Assembly (NCBI GenBank): GCA_900313855.1
Contig: OMSZ01000198.1
Location: 1-11,654 of the forward strand
DNA: 11,654 bases
Origin: an uncultured Eubacteriales bacterium
Lineage (GTDB): Bacteria > Bacillota > Clostridia > Lachnospirales > Lachnospiraceae
Direction: 5' to 3'
Shown piece after piece: positions 1 to 7,599 of the stretch. The notes below the pieces were generated by a model that ran no database searches, had not been told where the DNA came from, and saw nothing but the letters and a program-made list of their open reading frames with translations. Positions within the stretch are counted from its first letter, which is position 1. Each line of letters starts with the position of its first letter. A program made the position numbers and the translations under genes.

Positions 1-1
1 T

Positions 2-1033
2 GTGCGTGCCCAGATAACCTGTGGAACACACGCTCTGTATCTTGCATTGTCTTCAATACTGCGTCCGGGTGATGAACTCATATCACCAGTGGGAAAGCCA
101 TATGACACAATGGAGGAGATAATCGGAATAAGAAAGTCAACAGGTTCACTTGCCGAGTACGGTGTAACATATAAGCAGGTCGAGTTGCTTCCTGATGGAA
201 CCTTTGATTATGAAGCCATTAAAAATGCGATATCAGATAAAACTAAAATGATGACAATTCAGCGATCCAAAGGGTATCTTACAAGACCGACATTTTCGGT
301 AAAACAGATCGGTGAGCTTATAAGCTTTATCAAAGACATCAATCCCGATATCATTTGTATGGTTGATAACTGTTACGGTGAATTTGTTGATATTATCGAG
401 CCTTCTGATGTAGGTGCTGATATGGTTGTCGGCTCACTTATCAAGAATCCAGGTGGCGGACTTGCACCGATCGGAGGATATATATGCGGAACAAAAGAAT
501 GTATCGATAAAGCCTATTACAGGCTGACTGCTCCGGGACTTGGAAGTGAAGTCGGAGCAACACTTGGGGTTAACCGAGAATTCTTCCAGGGACTTTTCAA
601 TGCGCCACAGGTTGTTGGAGGTGCATTAAAGGGAGCGATATTTGCCGCTAATCTCTATGAAAAGCTTGGTTTTGAATGCAGTCCTAACGCATCAGCTAAG
701 AGACATGATATTATACAGGCGATAACCTTCCATGATTCGGAAAAGATCATTGCTTTTTGTGAAGGTATTCAATACGCTGCGCCCGTTGATTCACATGTTA
801 CACCAACACCATGGGCAATGCCGGGCTATGACTGTGATGTTATAATGGCTGCGGGTGCGTTTGTTTCAGGAGCTTCCATAGAATTATCTGCCGATGCTCC
901 TATGCACGAACCATATACCGTGTATTTTCAGGGCGGGCTTTCTTATGATCATGCAAGATTTGGCATAATGAAATCTCTTGCAAGGATGGAAGAGAAGGGT
1001 CTTGTTTTTCTTGAAGAAATAAACAATTTATGA
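2..1033 (+). CDS. Methionine gamma-lyase family PLP enzyme, 5' partial
   Basis: The frame is open from the window edge and the first visible codon (GTG at 2) is probably internal. About 343 residues are visible and full-length family members are roughly 410-430, so about 80 N-terminal residues lie outside. The protein matches the fold-type I PLP family called methionine gamma-lyase family or, in older annotation, aluminium resistance protein. Visible marks are VDNCYGEF at about residues 121-128, where the Asp should contact the PLP pyridine nitrogen, and SLIKNPGGG at 145-153, where K148 is the expected Schiff-base lysine. The motif TPTPWAMPGYDCDVIMAAG lies near the C-terminus. The family is thought to act on sulfur amino acids, but the substrate is not firmly known, so the specific reaction is inference. 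The gene ends 46 bp before mreC with no hairpin between them, and its 3' end carries a candidate mreC promoter. Confidence 0.9.
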   Translation: MRAQITCGTHALYLALSSILRPGDELISPVGKPYDTMEEIIGIRKSTGSLAEYGVTYKQVELLPDGTFDYEAIKNAISDKTKMMTIQRSKGYLTRPTFSVKQIGELISFIKDINPDIICMVDNCYGEFVDIIEPSDVGADMVVGSLIKNPGGGLAPIGGYICGTKECIDKAYYRLTAPGLGSEVGATLGVNREFFQGLFNAPQVVGGALKGAIFAANLYEKLGFECSPNASAKRHDIIQAITFHDSEKIIAFCEGIQYAAPVDSHVTPTPWAMPGYDCDVIMAAGAFVSGASIELSADAPMHEPYTVYFQGGLSYDHARFGIMKSLARMEEKGLVFLEEINNL

Positions 1034-1039
1034 TATACT
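1011..1039 (+). promoter_or_regulatory. Candidate sigma-A promoter for the mreC operon
   Basis: TTGAAG at 1011-1016 (4 of 6 matches to the -35 consensus) is followed after 17 bp by TATACT at 1034-1039 (5 of 6 matches). A TG at 1031-1032, one base upstream, gives an extended -10. Transcription would begin near 1046 and give a leader of about 34 nt containing AAGGATGGA (1065-1073), the mreC ribosome binding site. The promoter overlaps the last codons of the upstream lyase gene. Assigned by pattern only; A/T-rich DNA can give such matches by chance, but the spacing and TG element are good. Confidence 0.5.
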
Positions 1040-1079
1040 GTTTCGTTGTGTATATTTATTTAAAAAGGATGGATTTTCT

Positions 1080-2264
1080 ATGAATTTTCATGACAGAAAA
1101 GTTATACCACCCAAATATATTTATCTTTTTTTGACAGTAATATGTTTGATAATGCTTATATTATCTATAGTTTTTGAATCGAGATTTGTTGTACTCAAAT
1201 CAGTCACAAGTGCTTTGATAACTCCTATGCAGACAGGCGTTAATGCTGTCGGCTATTCTATTCACAGCAGTGTTGTTGATACAAAGGAAAAGAAAGAGCT
1301 TATTGCAGAGAATAAGGAGCTACTTGAAAAGCTTGAGGAATACAAATCCAAGAACAAAGAGTATGAGCAGAAGGATTATGAACTTGAACGTCTTCAAAAG
1401 CTTCTTGAGCTTAAAGAGCAATATATAGATTACAACACTGTGGGTGCCAGGGTGATCGCGACAGATTCAACTAACTGGTTTTATTCTTTTATTATCAATA
1501 AAGGAACGGAATCCGGAATAAATGTTGGTTGTAATGTTCTTGCTGACGGTGGACTTGCAGGTATAGTTATAGAAGCAGGTAACGGTTATGCTAAGGTTCG
1601 CTCAATTATCGATGATAACAGTAAAGTAAGCGCTGTGATAAGCGGTGCTGACAGTCTTTGTACTGTTTCCGGTGACATTTCCACAATGAAAGACGGATAT
1701 ATTCATGTCAATTATATTGATAAAGCTGACGTTATTGATGATGGTGCAGAGCTTGTTACATCTCATGTCAGTAATAAATTCCTGCCCGGTATTTTGATTG
1801 GGTATATTTCTGATGTTCAAATGGATTCTAATAATCTGACACAATCGGCAAAATGTATACCGGTTGTTGATTTTAGTAATCTTTCTGAGGTTCTTGTGGT
1901 ACTTGATCTCAAAACAACCTATAAGACAAATTCAAGAAACAAGAATATCTATGATGGTGTTAATTTGCCGGATAATCAGGTTCCGGAAGATACATCTTCT
2001 GATAATACAGATAGTACAGAGGTTGAAGATAATAATACCGGCAATAATGATGATAACGACAGCAGTGAAAACAATAATAGCAATAATAATACCGACAGTC
2101 ATGAAAACAGTAACAACAATGATGATAATAACAATGACAACGATACATCAAACGATAATAATGATAATAACAGAGATAATGACACAAATAATGACACAAA
2201 TAATATAGATAATAATGACAACACAGATAACAACGGTTCTAATAATAATGATACTGGAGAATAG
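1080..2264 (+). CDS. mreC: Rod shape-determining protein MreC with long Asn/Asp tail
   Basis: MreC is the bitopic elongasome scaffold that binds and activates PBP2 outside the membrane. A short cytoplasmic N-terminus is followed by one membrane helix at about residues 13-33, then a heptad-like coiled coil at about 65-115 rich in Lys, Glu and Leu, then the beta-rich MreC domain at about 118-280 (for example NKGTESGINVG and ADGGLAGIV near 140-164). This order is diagnostic for the family. Residues 295-394 are unusual: about 40 Asn and 22 Asp in 100 positions, with almost no hydrophobic residues, which should be a disordered extracellular tail. Typical MreC proteins are about 280-370 residues, so the tail explains the length of 394. 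The ATG at 1080 has AAGGATGGA 7 bp upstream. mreB does not adjoin it; a lyase gene does. mreD starts 2 bp after the stop, so the two are probably translationally coupled. Confidence 0.95.
   Translation: MNFHDRKVIPPKYIYLFLTVICLIMLILSIVFESRFVVLKSVTSALITPMQTGVNAVGYSIHSSVVDTKEKKELIAENKELLEKLEEYKSKNKEYEQKDYELERLQKLLELKEQYIDYNTVGARVIATDSTNWFYSFIINKGTESGINVGCNVLADGGLAGIVIEAGNGYAKVRSIIDDNSKVSAVISGADSLCTVSGDISTMKDGYIHVNYIDKADVIDDGAELVTSHVSNKFLPGILIGYISDVQMDSNNLTQSAKCIPVVDFSNLSEVLVVLDLKTTYKTNSRNKNIYDGVNLPDNQVPEDTSSDNTDSTEVEDNNTGNNDDNDSSENNNSNNNTDSHENSNNNDDNNNDNDTSNDNNDNNRDNDTNNDTNNIDNNDNTDNNGSNNNDTGE
1962..2261 (+). repeat. Low-complexity AAT/GAT-rich tract encoding the MreC tail
   Basis: This 300-bp stretch is built almost wholly from AAT, AAC, GAT, GAC and ACA codons. 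It encodes the Asn/Asp-rich end of MreC. It includes a perfect tandem duplication of the 12-mer GACACAAATAAT at 2181-2192 and 2193-2204, encoding Asp-Thr-Asn-Asn twice. The composition suggests growth by replication slippage. Reading frames on the opposite strand here are artefacts of the repeats. Confidence 0.8.
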
Positions 2265-2266
2265 TT

Positions 2267-2776
2267 ATGAAACGATGTATAACCATTGGAATTATCATAA
2301 TAGCCTGTTTTTTGTGCCAGTCTACATTGTTTCACTATCTTGAACTGGCAGGAGTGGTACCTAATTTACTGCTTATAGTTACAATGTCCTTCGGTCTTAT
2401 GAGAGGCAGGAAGGAAGGTCTTTTGGTCGGTTTTTTTTCCGGTCTTTTAATTGATATTTTTTTCGGACAGGCACTTGGTCCCTATGCATTTATTTACATG
2501 ACCTTGGGCTATGCAAATGGTTTTTTTCACAGGATTTATTATGTCGAGGATGTACTTCTTCCCATGTTTATGATCACTGTTAATGATTTTTTGTATAATA
2601 TCTCTGTTTATTTCATGTTCTTTATGCTTAGAAATAAGCTGGATCTTTCTGACTATATGTATAAGATTATCCTTCCTGAAATGATATATACAATAATAAT
2701 TACATTATTCTTTTATAAAATATTAGTGCGTATCAATCTTCGTCTTAAGCGCGTGAAAGAGGTTGACAAGATATGA
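2267..2776 (+). CDS. mreD: Rod shape-determining protein MreD
   Basis: MreD is the polytopic membrane partner of MreC in the elongasome. The 169-residue protein is almost entirely hydrophobic, with five to six predicted membrane helices (about 4-20, 31-45, 52-68, 72-88, 97-122 and 135-155). The segment PNLLLIVTMSFGLMRGRKEG at about 32-51 followed by GLLIDIFFG is characteristic of MreD. The C-terminal end is basic and cytoplasmic. Its ribosome binding site (CTGGAGA, 2254-2260) lies within the last codons of mreC, and its stop overlaps the PBP2 start in an ATGA (2773-2776), which argues for coupled translation. Length and position are normal for the family. Confidence 0.95.
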   Translation: MKRCITIGIIIIACFLCQSTLFHYLELAGVVPNLLLIVTMSFGLMRGRKEGLLVGFFSGLLIDIFFGQALGPYAFIYMTLGYANGFFHRIYYVEDVLLPMFMITVNDFLYNISVYFMFFMLRNKLDLSDYMYKIILPEMIYTIIITLFFYKILVRINLRLKRVKEVDKI

Positions 2777-5622
2777 TTAAAGATTTACTTCGTGCGATCA
2801 AAGAATTTATAATTGAATATATATCACACAGACTGTTCATTGTTTCGGCAGTTTTTATCGTACTTTTTTCTATTTTGATAGTACGTCTTTTTCGTCTTCA
2901 AATAATTGAGGGTCAGGAGCATCTTGAAAATTTTACTTACAAATCCAAGAAAACTTTGACAGTACAGGCTTCCCGCGGCAATATATACGACCGCGACGGT
3001 AATCTGCTTGCTTATAACAGATTGGCTTATGCCGTTACATTTGAAAATTATAATCATTTATCTGACATAGCAAGAGAAAACGGTATTTCAGAAAATGAGC
3101 TTAAGAATAAGATAGTAGCAAAGACCATTCATATTCTTGAAAAACACAATGACAGTATAAATGTTAATTTTCCAATTGCCGTTGATGAGAATGGTGCTTT
3201 ATCATTTACTACTTCAACCAAGGCAGAAAAGCTTAGATTTTTAGCTGATATATACGGCTACGGTTCCTCTGATCAGCTTACCGATATGCAGAAGAATTCT
3301 ACAGCCAGAGTTGTATTTGAGTATCTTGCAAACAAAGATCATTTTGATATCTCGACAGATTATGATATTGCTGAGGCTTTAAAGATAATGAGCGTAAGAT
3401 ATGCGCTATGGCTTAACAGATACCAGCAGTATATATCTGTTAATATTGCAATGGATATCAGTGAAGAGAGTGTTGCGGAATTAGAGGAGAACAGCGCTGA
3501 ACTTCTTGGTATCAATGTTGTTGTTGATTCCGTCAGGATCTATAATGATTCTGAATATTTTGCCCATATAATCGGATATATAGGAACTATTTCCACCGAC
3601 GAAATGAAGGACTATAATGAAAATCTTTCCGATAAAGACAAATACGGCAGTAATGATATGATCGGAAAGACAGGTCTTGAGAAAAAATATGAATCCACAC
3701 TTCGTGGAACAAACGGTATTGAGGAGATATATGTTGATAACCTTGGTAAGATTATCGAGCGTACGGATAAGAAGGACTCGGTTGCGGGTAAAGATATCTA
3801 TCTGACAATCCGCTCAGATCTTCAAAAATACTGCTATGATACCTTGGAAAAGGAGATAGCGAGCGTTCTTCTTACCAATATTACCGATGAAGAAGTAGAT
3901 GATGATAAAACAAAGGATAAAAGAATACCCGTATATGATGTATTTTATGCTCTTTTTGACAATAACGCTTTAAGTATTTCACATCTAAAGTCAGATAATG
4001 CGGGAGCTAACGAAAAGGCAGTTAACTCATTATTGGAGGAAGCCAGAAGTTATGCAATAGCGCAGATAGCGTCAAAGCTTAATTCAAGTGAGATATCATC
4101 TAGTGAATTAGAGCCGGAATACGAATCGTATATGTCATACATTTATTCAATGTTATGTGACAGAGGAATATATAACACGAAAACAATTGACAGTAATGAT
4201 GAAACCTATAAGCAGTATATTGCTGATGAAATCAATCTGGGTACTTATCTGCACTATGCAATTAATCAGGGCGCGATAGATATTTCTTCTTTTGAGTTGA
4301 ACAATGATTATTATGATTCGGATGAGGTTTTCTCGGCTTTGGTTGATTATATCAAGGAAGAGCTTACGGCAGATGAAGGCTTTGATAAATTGGTAATGAA
4401 ATATATGCTTAAAGGCAATGTCGTAAACGGTGACCAGGTGATCCGCATATTGTTTGAACAGGGAGTGCTTGATCAGGAGAAGGATCAGGATTATACTGAT
4501 TTTTCGAGCGGGCAATTATCTGCTTATAATTTTATAAGACGTAAGATAAATAATCTTGAAATTACGCCTGCACAGCTTGCGCTAGATCCTTGTGAGGGCT
4601 CTGTTGTGGTGACTGATACAAACTCAGGTGAGATACTTGCAATGGTCAGCTACCCCAGCTATAATAATAATCGTTTGACTAATTCTATAGATGCCGATTA
4701 TTACGCAAAGCTTATAAATGATAAGACAAAGCCTTTGTATAATCGTGCCACCCAGCAAAGAACTGCACCCGGTTCGACATACAAAATGCTGACAACAATT
4801 GCTGCGGTTGAAGAAAAAGCTATTGATCTTGATACCGAGATCGATACTGAAGGAATATATACCAAAGTCGATCCTCCTGCAAAATGCTGGTATTATCCGG
4901 GCAAGCATGGAGAGATCGGTATAGAGGAAGCCTTAGAGGTATCTTGTAACTATTTCTTCTATGAGGTTGGTTACAGACTTGGTGGCGGCGAGGATCATTT
5001 TTCGGACAGCGATGGTTTGTCAAAGCTTGCCAAATATGCCGGAATGTTCGGTCTTAATACCAATTCGGGTATCGAGCTTGATGAAATAGATCCGAAGGTT
5101 TCTGATGAAACGGTTGTAAGAAGTGCTATCGGACAGGGTACTAATGCATATACACCTACACAGCTTTCGCGATATGTTACTACGATCGCTACCAGCGGAA
5201 CCTGTTATGACTTAAGTATCATCAAAGAAATTAAAGATGTTGACGGGAAAACCGTATATGATGATCCGCATAATGTCCACGGTACCTTAAGCTTTGAGCA
5301 TGATCTGTGGAGGACTGTTCACAACGGTATGTTAAGAGTTATTAAAAATCATACCGATAAGAATATGATAATTAATCAGATAAAGGTTGATGTTGCCGGA
5401 AAGACGGGTACGGCGGAGGAGAATCTGCTTCGTCCAGCGCATGCGTTATTTGTATCCTATGCACCATTTATTAAACCGGAAATATCCGTAACTACCGTAA
5501 TTCCTTACGGATATTCATCAGGTAATGCAGAGGAGCTTGCAGGTTTCATTTACGCCTATTACTTTGATCCCGGCGCATTAGAAAATGCATCTATAACCGG
5601 TAATGTAAATATGTCAGATTAA
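2773..5622 (+). CDS. mrdA: Penicillin-binding protein 2, elongasome class B transpeptidase
   Basis: This is the monofunctional transpeptidase that cross-links peptidoglycan during elongation, paired with RodA. A membrane anchor at about residues 22-40 is followed by the dimerisation/pedestal domain (RGNIYDRDGNLLAYNR at 68-83, IGYIG at 267-271, GKTGLEKKYESTLRG at 298-312). The transpeptidase domain runs from about 606. All three catalytic motifs are intact: S668-T-Y-K671 with nucleophile S668, S724-C-N726, and K877-T-G-T880. At 949 residues it is far longer than the usual 600-720. Most of the excess is a mainly helical insert at about 365-605, between the IRSDLQKY segment and EGSVVVTD. I recall similarly long PBP2 proteins in Clostridia, so I do not think this is a fusion error. 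D700, C705, H712 and C725 surround the SxN motif and resemble the zinc site reported in clostridial class B PBPs. The ATG at 2773 overlaps the mreD stop. Confidence 0.95.
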   Translation: MIKDLLRAIKEFIIEYISHRLFIVSAVFIVLFSILIVRLFRLQIIEGQEHLENFTYKSKKTLTVQASRGNIYDRDGNLLAYNRLAYAVTFENYNHLSDIARENGISENELKNKIVAKTIHILEKHNDSINVNFPIAVDENGALSFTTSTKAEKLRFLADIYGYGSSDQLTDMQKNSTARVVFEYLANKDHFDISTDYDIAEALKIMSVRYALWLNRYQQYISVNIAMDISEESVAELEENSAELLGINVVVDSVRIYNDSEYFAHIIGYIGTISTDEMKDYNENLSDKDKYGSNDMIGKTGLEKKYESTLRGTNGIEEIYVDNLGKIIERTDKKDSVAGKDIYLTIRSDLQKYCYDTLEKEIASVLLTNITDEEVDDDKTKDKRIPVYDVFYALFDNNALSISHLKSDNAGANEKAVNSLLEEARSYAIAQIASKLNSSEISSSELEPEYESYMSYIYSMLCDRGIYNTKTIDSNDETYKQYIADEINLGTYLHYAINQGAIDISSFELNNDYYDSDEVFSALVDYIKEELTADEGFDKLVMKYMLKGNVVNGDQVIRILFEQGVLDQEKDQDYTDFSSGQLSAYNFIRRKINNLEITPAQLALDPCEGSVVVTDTNSGEILAMVSYPSYNNNRLTNSIDADYYAKLINDKTKPLYNRATQQRTAPGSTYKMLTTIAAVEEKAIDLDTEIDTEGIYTKVDPPAKCWYYPGKHGEIGIEEALEVSCNYFFYEVGYRLGGGEDHFSDSDGLSKLAKYAGMFGLNTNSGIELDEIDPKVSDETVVRSAIGQGTNAYTPTQLSRYVTTIATSGTCYDLSIIKEIKDVDGKTVYDDPHNVHGTLSFEHDLWRTVHNGMLRVIKNHTDKNMIINQIKVDVAGKTGTAEENLLRPAHALFVSYAPFIKPEISVTTVIPYGYSSGNAEELAGFIYAYYFDPGALENASITGNVNMSD

Positions 5623-5623
5623 C

Positions 5624-5652
5624 TTGCCGATTTTTAATTTTTGGAGTATTAT
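5624..5652 (+). promoter_or_regulatory. Candidate internal promoter for minCDE
   Basis: TTGCCG at 5624-5629 (4 of 6 matches) lies 17 bp before TATTAT at 5647-5652 (5 of 6 matches), within the 63-bp PBP2-minC gap. A start near 5659 would leave a short leader ahead of the AAAGGA ribosome binding site at 5672-5677. No terminator is visible between PBP2 and minC, so this would add to read-through rather than replace it. Pattern-based only. Confidence 0.35.
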
Positions 5653-5685
5653 ATATAAGGCATTATTTTATAAAGGAATACAGAT

Positions 5686-6525
5686 ATGCATAATAAAGTT
5701 ATTATCAAAGGTAATAAATACGGCATAACAATAGTTCTTGCTCCGGATATTGACTTTGCAGAGATTGTTGATGAGTTGAAGATCCGCTTAAAGAATGCCG
5801 AATCCTTTTTTGACAGCAGCAGACAGATAGCTGTTTCGTTTGAGGGCAGAGAGCTAAATAACGAAGAATTAGATAAACTGCTCTCAGTTATAGATAGTGA
5901 ATCCCAGTTAAATATTCAATATGTTTTAGACGAAAACAGTGACAGGGAAGAATTGTTTTATAAAGCATTTGAGAATGAAACAAATACCGGGAATGAAAAT
6001 AATAATGAGAATGATAATAATAATGAGAATATAGGTTATGATGTAGCGACGGAAGATATAGTTTCTGATAATGTTTTTAATTCTACATCTGATGAAACTA
6101 CAAACAATTCTTCACCGTCAACCGGAATGTTTTTTAAGGGGACTTTAAGATCCGGTCAGAAACTTGAAGCTGCTAATTCGATAGTTATAATCGGTGATGT
6201 TAATCCCGGTGCATCTGTTGTAGCAGGCGGTAATATAGTGATAATAGGGTCGCTTACCGGTACTGTTCATGCCGGAGCGAACGGGAACAGGAATTGTTTT
6301 GTTATAGCTCTTTCCATGTCGCCGATACAGATTCAGATCGCAGACATTATTGCAAGAAGCTCTGATAAGAAGAATCTTGATAAGAAGAGTATTGAAAGAT
6401 TATTTGATAAGAAAAGTAATGACAGGAAAACGCATAAACAGGAAGCAATGATAGCGTCAGTCATTACTGATCATATATATGTAGAGAATATTTCCAAATC
6501 AGCTATACAGGATATAATTATCTGA
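5686..6525 (+). CDS. minC: Septum site-determining protein MinC
   Basis: MinC blocks FtsZ assembly away from mid-cell and is recruited to the membrane by MinD. The N-terminal FtsZ-inhibitory domain occupies about residues 1-95, with weak sequence conservation. The C-terminal beta-helix domain starts near 148 (FFKGTLRSGQKLE), includes the known MinD-binding RSGQ motif at 155-158, and continues through GDVNPGASVVAGGNIVIIG and GTVHAGANGN. A linker at about 97-146 is rich in Asn, Glu, Ser and Thr and is probably disordered. After the beta-helix core (QIQIADIIAR, 215-224) comes a basic insert at about 225-252 with three DKK triplets, then a last strand resembling the normal MinC end (ASVITDHIYVENI). 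At 279 residues it is longer than many MinC proteins (about 210-240), explained by the linker and the insert. The ATG at 5686 has AAAGGA 8 bp upstream. minD follows after 49 bp. Confidence 0.93.
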   Translation: MHNKVIIKGNKYGITIVLAPDIDFAEIVDELKIRLKNAESFFDSSRQIAVSFEGRELNNEELDKLLSVIDSESQLNIQYVLDENSDREELFYKAFENETNTGNENNNENDNNNENIGYDVATEDIVSDNVFNSTSDETTNNSSPSTGMFFKGTLRSGQKLEAANSIVIIGDVNPGASVVAGGNIVIIGSLTGTVHAGANGNRNCFVIALSMSPIQIQIADIIARSSDKKNLDKKSIERLFDKKSNDRKTHKQEAMIASVITDHIYVENISKSAIQDIII

Positions 6526-6574
6526 TAATGATCAGACATTTAATAAGATATTCATATTTTATGGAGGATAAACA

Positions 6575-7582
6575 ATGAGTGAAGAAAAAGCAAAAGTATC
6601 TGAAGAGGAGGTTACAAAGAAGCCTGTAACTGACGATAACGGTAAAAAAGAAGATACTGATAACAAATCACCCAAAACAGAGGAAAAAAAGGAAGCTGAT
6701 AAGGATTCAAAGGGTGATACTAAGAATGATGCCAAGAAGGAAATCAAAGAGACCAAAAAGGAAAAGAAAGAAGAGAAGCATATCGATTATAACTGTGAAG
6801 TTATAGTTATTACTTCTGGTAAGGGAGGTGTTGGTAAGACAACAACAACCGCTAATATCGGTACAGGTCTTGCCAAGCTTAATAAAAAAGTAGTTCTTAT
6901 AGATACTGATATAGGACTTAGAAATCTTGATGTTGTAATGGGATTAGAGAACAGAATTGTTTATAATCTTGTTGATGTAGTTGAAGGTAACTGCAGATAT
7001 AAGCAGGCACTTATCAAGGATAAGCAGTATCCTAATCTTTTCCTTTTACCATCTGCTCAGACAAAGGACAAGACTTCAGTTACACCGGAACAGATGAAGA
7101 AGCTTGTTGAAGACTTAAAGAAAGAATTTGATTACATAATTCTTGATTGTCCTGCCGGAATAGAACAGGGCTTTAAGAATGCTATCGCTGCTGCTGACAG
7201 AGCATTGATCGTTACCACTCCGGAGGTTTCAGCTATTCGTGATGCTGATCGTATTATTGGTCTTCTTGAAGCTAATGAGATTAAGAGAACAGATCTTATC
7301 GTTAACCGTATCCGTATGGATATGGTTAAGAGAGGTGAAATGATGTCAATTGAGGATGTTGTGGAAATCCTTGCAATTGACCTTATTGGTGCTGTTCCGG
7401 ATGATGAGAATATTGTAATTTCAACCAATCAGGGTCAACCGTTAGTTGGAGATAATTCTCTTGCCGGACGTGCATATATGAATATATGCAGACGTGTATT
7501 AGGAGAAGAGGTTGAGTATCTTGATCTTAATGATTCAGGATTTTTCAAGAAGCTTTCAAGAATATTCAAGAAGTCTAACTAA
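6575..7582 (+). CDS. minD: Septum site-determining ATPase MinD with N-terminal extension
   Basis: MinD is the membrane-binding ATPase that recruits MinC and is stimulated by MinE. The deviant Walker A motif K83-GGVGKT-89 is intact, as are the DTDIGLRNLD segment (111-119 region) and DCPAGIE at 191-197. The C-terminal amphipathic helix (about 321-335, GFFKKLSRIFKK) is the standard membrane-targeting sequence. The oddity is residues 1-73: ordinary MinD begins within a few residues of the Walker A strand (length about 265), whereas this protein has about 70 extra residues, with 21 Lys, 14 Glu and 8 Asp in the first 70. The start is well supported: GGAGG at 6563-6567 is 7 bp before the ATG at 6575, and no ATG occurs in the frame between this start and the Walker A strand. 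The ATPase core itself looks fully functional. It lies between minC and minE (17-bp gap). Confidence 0.95.
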   Translation: MSEEKAKVSEEEVTKKPVTDDNGKKEDTDNKSPKTEEKKEADKDSKGDTKNDAKKEIKETKKEKKEEKHIDYNCEVIVITSGKGGVGKTTTTANIGTGLAKLNKKVVLIDTDIGLRNLDVVMGLENRIVYNLVDVVEGNCRYKQALIKDKQYPNLFLLPSAQTKDKTSVTPEQMKKLVEDLKKEFDYIILDCPAGIEQGFKNAIAAADRALIVTTPEVSAIRDADRIIGLLEANEIKRTDLIVNRIRMDMVKRGEMMSIEDVVEILAIDLIGAVPDDENIVISTNQGQPLVGDNSLAGRAYMNICRRVLGEEVEYLDLNDSGFFKKLSRIFKKSN

Positions 7583-7599
7583 GGATTGGAGCATTTATT

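Noticed and set aside
1864..2208. Plus-strand frame rich in Ile, Met and Thr within mreC
   Set aside because: It is a shifted reading of the same repeat tract; the MreC frame explains the sequence.
1960..2335. Long minus-strand frames rich in Tyr/Cys or Leu/Ser opposite the mreC tail
   Set aside because: They are the complement of the AAT/GAT repeat tract, have no ribosome binding site and no recognisable domain.
2267..2776. Possibility that this hydrophobic gene is an ECF transporter S component
   Set aside because: The PNLLL and GLLIDIFFG segments and its place between mreC and PBP2 fit MreD.
4153..5023. Several minus-strand open frames of 67-120 codons within PBP2
   Set aside because: PBP2 is continuous with all catalytic motifs across this region, and the antisense frames have no family features.
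6559..6756. Minus-strand Ser/Phe/Leu-rich frame opposite the MinD extension
   Set aside because: It arises from reverse-reading Lys/Glu/Asp codons and includes the minD ribosome binding site on the other strand.
7132..7428. Minus-strand 98-codon frame inside minD
   Set aside because: It is antisense to the conserved ATPase core and shows no support for expression.
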